Shown here: positions 57,801 to 64,000 of the stretch, piece after piece
Layout: every line of letters begins with the position of its first letter
How positions within the stretch are numbered: position 1 is the first letter of the stretch
The notes under the pieces: generated by a model
Databases searched by the model: none
Seen by the model: the letters and a program-made list of their open reading frames with translations, nothing else
Told to the model about the DNA's origin: nothing
Position numbers and translations under genes: made by a program
NCBI RefSeq assembly: GCF_035222485.1
Contig: NC_085924.1
Coordinates: forward strand, 124,001-188,000
Origin: Podospora pseudoanserina
Lineage: Eukaryota; Ascomycota; Sordariomycetes; Sordariales; Podosporaceae
Direction of reading: 5' to 3'
Length of the DNA: 64,000 bases

Positions 57801-59317
57801 GGATATGAGATCAGAACTGTGAGGACTGCTAATTATCTGGGGATATCCTGCGTTATTCGTCAGCAACTGTGCCCTCGACCTGTCCATGATCAGGAAAGTC
57901 TTACCTTAAACCAGTACCTGCATAGTAAAACAATGCGTGACCTTCACGTGAGCTGCATGGTCAAGAGAAAAAAAAGAAAGATTTTTTTGATGACCGAGCA
58001 TGAGGGAGCACGGGGCTGAGGGGAAAAGGCTGACGGCCCCACCTCGCGGAAAAAACTTGGATTTTCCGAAGTTTGAATTCTGTCTGAAAAGCGGGGACGA
58101 CATGGACGGCATATGCAAATTCTGATTGGCGGTGCCAACTCAGTAACTCACAGCTCTTCGGGACTGCCAGCCTCTCCGATTTCTTGCGTCATCAACCGTC
58201 CGAAGCTCTTATGCCTGATCAGCCATTGTTCAACGCCCATCCCTTGCCCGCAGCATCAAGACGAGAATTCAACCAGTCTGTCAGTGGACCGTCAGTCAAA
58301 CGCGTCACGCTCCGCACGCGAGATCCAGCAGTTCAATAGCATCAGACCTTGGCACTGTGGGGCCCCAACCACAACACCGCATCATCTCCATCTCAGCGCC
58401 GACAATGAGGGGTCTCCAACTCAATATCTTCAGCTGGCTGTCCTTAGGTCGGAGCTCACAAAGAAGTCGAACTCGCTGAGCCCCTCCTGGACTGCCTGTC
58501 CAGCCTCACACCTCAACCGGCCGTCAGAAACGGCCCTTTTGGTCGCGAGGATATGGTGGTTTGGCGTTTCAAGGCGAGTCAGAAAGGGCATGGTGAGCTT
58601 GGTACTGGCTCCCCGCGGCGTCTTCAATCCCCAAGTTCCCCGTTACCAGACCCTGGATCCTTTTCTTGACCGCTACCACACCACAGCAAGGCATGCATCT
58701 GTCATGCCCATCCACCATCGCTCGCCCCACCGTGAGAGCGTTCAAAGTCGTCTCCTCTCGCATGCATTCGACTTCATCAGACATGCTGGCTGCATGTCCC
58801 TCTTGTCCTATTTGGTCATGACACAAGGCATGGCAGGAATATGTAGTGGCTGGCTTTGAACAGGTGTTTCTAGAGTCCCCCACAGATGCTGCCGGTCGCG
58901 ACCTCCTCTTGCCAACGGTCTGTTCACGTGGCCTGGCTGAATGAGGGTTGGTGAAGAGCCCTCAGACAGACATCTGTTGGCTGTGTAAGGAGCCGGCTGA
59001 TTGGCTGCCCGCGTCGTATCCGACTTGGCCAATCCATTTCTGGTACAACTCAGACCTATCTCTTGCTTTTTTTTCTACCGGATTTTTGGCCTAATCACGG
59101 CGATTCGCGAGTCTTCTGTCAGGCGAAAGCCAAGTCGGCGGGAAGTGATTGGCAGTCACAGCTCCGACAGCGGTGATGGCAGCAGTTCTCTGACCTGAAG
59201 GCCAACCGCCATAAATCCTCGAATCTTATTCATGGTCTCGCGGCCAACCCCACGCCCGGCGACATCCAGGATTCTGAAGTGCCCGACTTACACGTGGTGC
59301 CACTGACACAACCGGCC

Positions 59318-59353
59318 ACCACCACCACCACCACCACCACCGCCGCCGCCGCC
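59318..59353. repeat. CCA/CCG trinucleotide tract
   Basis: About nine CCA units followed by four CCG units in the 5' flank of the Ser/Pro-rich protein gene. Confidence 0.9.
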
Positions 59354-60269
59354 CACCTGAGATTCTTGCATCGATATCGGTGGTGCCGTGTCGTGCTCTC
59401 TGGCATTGACCGATTCCGGCTCAAGAGGGCAACAAAAGCCTGGAGTAAAAAACATTGGACAAGCTTCAAGTTGCAAAGAACATGTCGCGAGACACGGAGT
59501 AGTGTAGCCAGAGCAGGAGAAACACGAGAGTTACAAAAGCCATCCCGCACCACCACTACGCTCATCAAAGCATGCGGCCAGCAATTGGCCCGGACAGGCT
59601 GGCAAAAAACCAAAAAAAAAAAAAGCATATCTGATGGCCGCAGATGCCTCCTCTCTTCTGCCGTTGTTCTTCAGTGTTGACATTGCAATTCACCCCCTCC
59701 CTCCCCCCCATCTCCAATTTCTAAGTCCCAGGCCCGAAAGTCGGGATCAGCAATCGTTGTTTTGCCGCGGGTGGTGACGTACAGGGACAATACAAAAAGC
59801 CAAAGTTCGAAAGTTGGGCGCCGGCCGTCACAGGAGTCGCGCCAACAGCCGCCAGCGTTTCCAGCGTTGCGCTCTCTTGTTGTTGCCCGTGTCTCTCTCG
59901 CGCCGTCGATAGCCTCTTTTTGGCATCCAGGACGGTACTTGGTTCCAGAGCCTTTTTTTTGGGTGGTGGAGTTTGTCTGTCTTTGGCGGCTTCCATTTGG
60001 ATTTTGGACCGGGCTGGATGCCCCGCAAACCCGAGCAGTGACCAACGCACAACTGGTACCCTGACACCCTGGCACCCTCACTCTCGAACCCTGGAAACCC
60101 AATTGAACCCCACCATCCGCAGGTTGTTGACCATTCACACACCCTTGCCCCGTCGGCTCACCAGCCCACCGCCCACCCACCGTCCACCGCCCACTTGAGC
60201 TGCTCCAGCACTCCAGGTCACTCCCACACCCACCTCGGGTGTGCCACACAAGAAAGCCACTGTCTGCCG

Positions 60270-60299
60270 TGTCTGTCTGTCTGTCTGTTTGTCTGTCTG
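60270..60299. repeat. GTCT tetranucleotide microsatellite
   Basis: About seven imperfect GTCT units, 140 bp before the start codon of the next gene, so probably in its leader. Confidence 0.9.
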
Positions 60300-60433
60300 A
60301 CCCCAACGACAAATTATCTTCCTTTTTTTACCCTACTCCCCCCGACCCTACCTCTACCTACCTACCCCGCCACTCGATTCCCTTCCCCAGACGCCGCAAA
60401 CCTACACCCATCGTCCAAGGTCGCCAGCAACAC

Positions 60434-62182
60434 ATGTCGACCCAATTAAAGGAACTACGGCTGCCACAGCTGGTGGAGGAGAGGAGGAAACACGAGCTTC
60501 AGCAGCAGCAACTACACCACCAGCTCCCACCACCATGTCTTGACGAAGAGCAGCACGCTCAGCTGTTCTTCACCTTCAACTCGGCCTCATCATCGTCCGA
60601 CTTCGCTCTGCCGTCACCTGTCACGCCAACCTTTTCGCGCTCCAGCCAGCAAGCCAGGTTCTCCAGCTCGTCATCGTCTCTCGAAACCACCGACAGCCCG
60701 GCTTCGCCCTCCCACCCCATACATGTCATCAAGTCGCCTACCAAACTGCCACTGCCGGATGTTCAGGAGGACCCATCAGAGAGGGAGGACGACGACACGG
60801 CCTTCATTGTGTCCGAGTATGGGGACACTGAATTCCCTACCTGGTCCTACTGCTTGTGTAAGGATTGGATTTTCGTCTTTTTTCTTCTTTTGCGTTACGC
60901 TGTGCTAACCCAAGTTGCGCAAACAGGTGATGCTGGATGTTCATGCGATTACAATAACGACACCAGGAAAGGTAGAAGCACCCATCCCTACTCGAGACCT
61001 GGATCAGACTACGACTTGGGGTCGCTGAGCGACGGTGATTTCAACGGAAGCCCACGGTCTAGGAAAAGGCGCGTCGGATCCGATGCAGGGATTGCGAGCT
61101 GGGGGACCAGGCTTGGTTCAAGATTGACAAGCCTGCCGCGTTGGAGATCGGCATCCGTGTCCAGGCGTGCCAACCTGGCGTTTTCACCCGCATCTGATCC
61201 AGCTCTTGCAGAACAACGAAGGCCCAGCTTCTCTCATGCCGCCTCGAGCAGATCGTCATCCGTCTCTGTGCCGGCCATGGCCCGCGTCCCCGAGTCTGTT
61301 CCCGCAACGCCTGCGCTATCATTCTACGAGAGCACCGACAGTATTGTACCGACTTCTCCCCTTGATATCCAGCCAGCGGCCATGGGAAAAAGTCTGGAGC
61401 GGGACCGATCCATGGCCACCACCCCTCTTCTCCCACCTCTGATGATGGAGAAAGCCGGTCACCAAACCCAACCGCAGTCGCTTCAGACGTCGCCTTTGCA
61501 GTCGCCCGCAGTGGTGCCCTCCCCGATACCCGAGTTTCCAGTGCAGGCGCCCTACCCGACACCTCCCCTCAGCACAAAGGCGTCTTTCACCTCTCTCCGC
61601 CGAGGAACTGTGTCGAGCATCTTCAGCGACCTTCCTTCTCCCGTGGTGATGACTCCCACCATACTTGTGGAGCAGCAGCCAGATGCATGGTCGGACCGTC
61701 TGGGACATGCAAACTTCACCATTGACCCAAAGCCATATGTTCCCGAGAAGGCGGATCTGGCCACCTTTCAAGCATTCTGTTCAGACTGGAACCTGGCCAG
61801 GACCAATTACGCAAAGCATCTCGGGCGGACCGGAGAACACTACGGCACCACCTCCAAGACGTACACCCTCACCGAGGCCAAGTGGGCCGACATTGAGAGG
61901 GAGTGGCAGCAGGCGGAGCAAGCCTTGATCCAGAGGGTGGGTCAGTCTGGGAACGGCAACCCTTCCATTATCTCGCATTTGCGACGGACGGCCGAAGAAA
62001 TGGTTCCGTGTGGAATTCCCCAAATCCAGAATAATGACGGCAAGTTTCCGGCACTAGGAGATTCCGAGATTGTGGGGCCCATGGCACGCGATGCTGTCAT
62101 GGTCCGCGACGGACACGACGAGAAGAGGAGCGCCTCGATCTGGTTGAAGAATTTGGCCGAGAAGGTTGGCCTGAGAAAGTAA
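60434..62182 (+). CDS. Ser/Pro-rich fungal protein of unknown function
   Basis: Two exons, 60434-60857 and 60927-62182 (69-nt in-frame intron without a stop), giving 559 residues. The protein is largely disordered: Gln-rich near the N-terminus (ELQQQQLHHQL), Ser/Pro-rich through the middle, with basic patches such as RSRKRRVG. A short Cys-containing block (TWSYCLC, CSCDYNND) is created around the splice site. The last 170 residues look folded and conserved in style (KADLATFQAFCSDWNLARTNYAKHLG, YTLTEAKWADIEREWQQAE, IWLKNLAEKVGLRK). I do not recognise a named domain; signalling or scaffold proteins have this build. The long 5' region suggests complex control. Confidence 0.75.
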   Translation: MSTQLKELRLPQLVEERRKHELQQQQLHHQLPPPCLDEEQHAQLFFTFNSASSSSDFALPSPVTPTFSRSSQQARFSSSSSSLETTDSPASPSHPIHVIKSPTKLPLPDVQEDPSEREDDDTAFIVSEYGDTEFPTWSYCLCKDWIFVFFLLLRYAVLTQVAQTGDAGCSCDYNNDTRKGRSTHPYSRPGSDYDLGSLSDGDFNGSPRSRKRRVGSDAGIASWGTRLGSRLTSLPRWRSASVSRRANLAFSPASDPALAEQRRPSFSHAASSRSSSVSVPAMARVPESVPATPALSFYESTDSIVPTSPLDIQPAAMGKSLERDRSMATTPLLPPLMMEKAGHQTQPQSLQTSPLQSPAVVPSPIPEFPVQAPYPTPPLSTKASFTSLRRGTVSSIFSDLPSPVVMTPTILVEQQPDAWSDRLGHANFTIDPKPYVPEKADLATFQAFCSDWNLARTNYAKHLGRTGEHYGTTSKTYTLTEAKWADIEREWQQAEQALIQRVGQSGNGNPSIISHLRRTAEEMVPCGIPQIQNNDGKFPALGDSEIVGPMARDAVMVRDGHDEKRSASIWLKNLAEKVGLRK

Positions 62183-64000
62183 CCACCACTCTCGAGGCCC
62201 ATGTCTCAAAGACACCACTCCACAAAACTTTACGAAGAGCACGACACGTCTCGATATGAACCTGAGCAGTCGGCTTTCTGACAGCATTGCATAGCATTGC
62301 GGTTTTCTTTTTCTTTTTTTTTTCTTTTTTGTTTTTCCATATTTTCTTTCCTTAACTGAGATACCCCATCGGTTAACATCATTCCTTACATAATGTTTGT
62401 CGGGCTGGTATGGCATATCACATCTGATAGGCGCTGGTGTTATCCTTTTACCTCCCCTTCATTTTATCGTGGCTGCTATAGCAAAGTAGGTTACACCTTA
62501 TTGTTTACACCATGTTATTTAGAGCTAGACAATGTTCTGGCACTGCTGAGGAGTTGTCTTGTACATAAAAAGATGTATCTGTGTATCTATCCATCTTATC
62601 TACTGGAAGGCATGGAGCTTGGTTGGGGGGATCAGACGACTGGGTGTCTGTAGGACTCAGAGGGCATCACATTGGGGGCGCCGGACAAAAAAAAATTAGA
62701 TGGAACATTCACAGCATTACCAGGGGTGGTAGGAATTGGGTTCGGGTTTGGACTCGGTTCCGGCACAAGGGGACACGGCGGCGGTGGCGGCGGCCAGCCA
62801 TGAGGTGTGTGGGAGGACATGGGCAAAAGGCAAAGAGACAGAAGGAGCTACTAGCTAGCTGTTATTCAGCATGAGGCCAGCCAAGCGAAGCAGCATGCTG
62901 TGTCCATTGCCTACCAATTCAGTCTTGAACCCCTTCCAATCGAAACCTCCTCGAATTTTGCCTTGTTGACCGTGATGCCAGCATGGGATGGAAGAGAAAA
63001 GTGGAGGGTAGCTGACACGGCCCGATCTACACACCCTCCCCACAAAACAATCGGCACAGCAAAAGTAAGTTAGCCTATACCATATTATAAACCATACCTC
63101 AAAAGCAGATTAATAGGCCTTTTGAATATCTCTAAAGACCTTTTAGACTATATTGAAGGGTCTATAACTATCTTTTAAGGCCAGACAATTATCCTTCAAA
63201 GCATGGTTCACAATATAATGTGTGGTTAACCTACTTTTGTGTGTCAATTATTTTGTGGTAAGGGTACTACGGGATGCTGTGCGAGTGTCACGGTCGGTCG
63301 GGTTTGGTTGTCGTGGTGAAGGGGTTACAGACGCCGAGGGTTCCTCTGCCGGTGCCATGCAGCCTGTTGTTTTTGACTGCCTTAGCTTTTCATGTTAGCC
63401 CTGGTGGTGCCAACTAGCCTATCTTCTAGTGTTGGGAAGGATTTCTCGGGACCCGGGGCTGATGATGAGGGCTTGGCTTGCGCACATGGCAAAGTGCGTC
63501 CCATCTGAAGGGTAAGGTTTGGGCAGTGTGCCTGATCGAGGTTTGCCTGAGACAGAGGTGGTGATGGTGATGAGGCGGCTTCTTTGTTTTAGCGGATGGG
63601 TACGTACTTGGGGGCTTTGGAGTGGTTTGACCTAGACTGGCCAAGATGGGCTGAAAGACACGGGAACAGGCAGGGAAAAAAGGAGGGCCAAAGAAAAGGC
63701 CGTTGTTTCAGTTTACCCGCATCATCATCACATCTTTGGTTGTTACCCTACCTTAGGTACCTGCTCACCCACACCTTATTTACCGCGTAGAGACGGGGAA
63801 GAAAATGCAACTGCAAGAGAGAAGCGTATCGGAGAGTCAGAGCGATCAGGGTATCTTGAAGCCACGGGGACAGTGGTGCACTGTGCTGGTACCTACGAGA
63901 GGGATGGTGGCTTGCGTGGCCTGCTCTCTGCAAGTGGGGTGGGTGTACAGAGCTGCGGTTTATCTGATGTTTCAACGCCACGGGGCAAGCCATCTAGGAA
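62183..64000. other. Intergenic to the window end
   Basis: No gene is supported. It holds T-rich runs after the previous stop (62300-62350), a short AT-rich foldback element (63060-63239), and a TACCTTAGGTACC motif near 63750. Confidence 0.55.
63060..63239. mobile_element. 180-bp foldback, MITE-like element
   Basis: AT-rich island whose ends are inverted: CAAAAGTAAGTTAGCC at the left matches the reverse complement of the right end, CAAAAGTAGGTTAACC. Similarity extends inward through ATATT.T.AACCAT. An inner pair (GGCCTTTT..GACC against GGCCTTAA..GACC) makes almost the whole element fold back. It has no coding capacity. Differences between arms are mainly A/G and C/T transitions, as RIP-type mutation would leave. 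No target duplication could be fixed. Confidence 0.55.

Larger units (their letters stand above)
54878..60433. other. 5.6 kb without a recognisable gene
   Basis: The largest gene-free stretch of the window. Base composition is close to that of the genes, not AT-rich, so it is not a typical repeat-decayed block. Open frames up to about 220 codons exist on both strands, but they overlap, lack family motifs and lack the codon bias of the neighbours. It contains a (CCA)n/(CCG)n tract at 59318-59353 and a (GTCT)n tract at 60270-60299. It may be a long promoter, leader or non-coding RNA of the next gene. Confidence 0.55.

Overview
The window is nuclear DNA of a filamentous ascomycete, most likely a Sordariomycete of Sordariales type. 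The evidence is many short introns (about 50-80 nt) with GT..AG ends and CTGAC/CTAAC-like branch sites, intron-bearing tRNAs, moderately GC-rich genes separated by 0.3-5.5 kb of non-coding DNA, and fungal gene families such as alpha-1,3-glucan synthase, ENA-type P-ATPase and LaeA-like methyltransferase. All exon models were spliced by hand, and almost all close in frame to the usual length of their family. No bacterial operon, CRISPR array, rRNA gene or complete transposon was seen.

Layout. 0.7-2.4 kb: MFS transporter (-). 4.3-15.9 kb: a cell-wall locus in which a GPI-anchored alpha-amylase (-) and an alpha-1,3-glucan synthase (+) diverge from a 2.5 kb shared region. 16.6-20.2 kb: a sialidase-fold protein and a secreted aspartic protease. 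20.5-22.2 kb: two decayed RNase H-like copies in tandem. 22.9-27.6 kb: a hemerythrin-domain protein and an OPT oligopeptide transporter. 28.7-32.0 kb: an ENA-type cation P-ATPase. 32.6-38.3 kb: three tailoring-type enzymes (LaeA-like methyltransferase and cytochrome P450 divergent, then an aldo-keto reductase) without a backbone synthase. 38.7-41.2 kb: a prolyl-4-hydroxylase-like dioxygenase (-) divergent from a PDI-like protein (+). 41.3-48.5 kb: housekeeping genes, namely tRNA-Ile, mevalonate diphosphate decarboxylase, a DUF647/RUS membrane protein, a cytochrome c1-type heme lyase and the KGD4 subunit of 2-oxoglutarate dehydrogenase. 50.1-52.5 kb: tRNA-Ile, a MARVEL-like membrane protein, tRNA-Lys and tRNA-Ala. 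52.9-54.9 kb: an IlvD/Edd dehydratase. 54.9-60.4 kb: a long gene-free stretch. 60.4-62.2 kb: a Ser/Pro-rich fungal protein. 62.2-64.0 kb: non-coding, with a 180-bp foldback element.

The most interesting system is the 38.7-41.2 kb pair. The dioxygenase has a signal peptide and the full prolyl-4-hydroxylase iron/2-oxoglutarate residue set. Its divergent neighbour, 373 bp away, is a PDI-like protein with a signal peptide and a C-terminal HDEL, in which the CGHC redox site is replaced by EEHA. In animal collagen prolyl 4-hydroxylase, PDI is the beta subunit and acts as solubility and ER-retention partner without needing its redox sites. The arrangement therefore suggests, as inference, a dedicated redox-dead PDI partner for a fungal prolyl hydroxylase. 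The amylase/glucan synthase pair is a second functional unit (alpha-glucan wall synthesis) already known in principle from Aspergillus.
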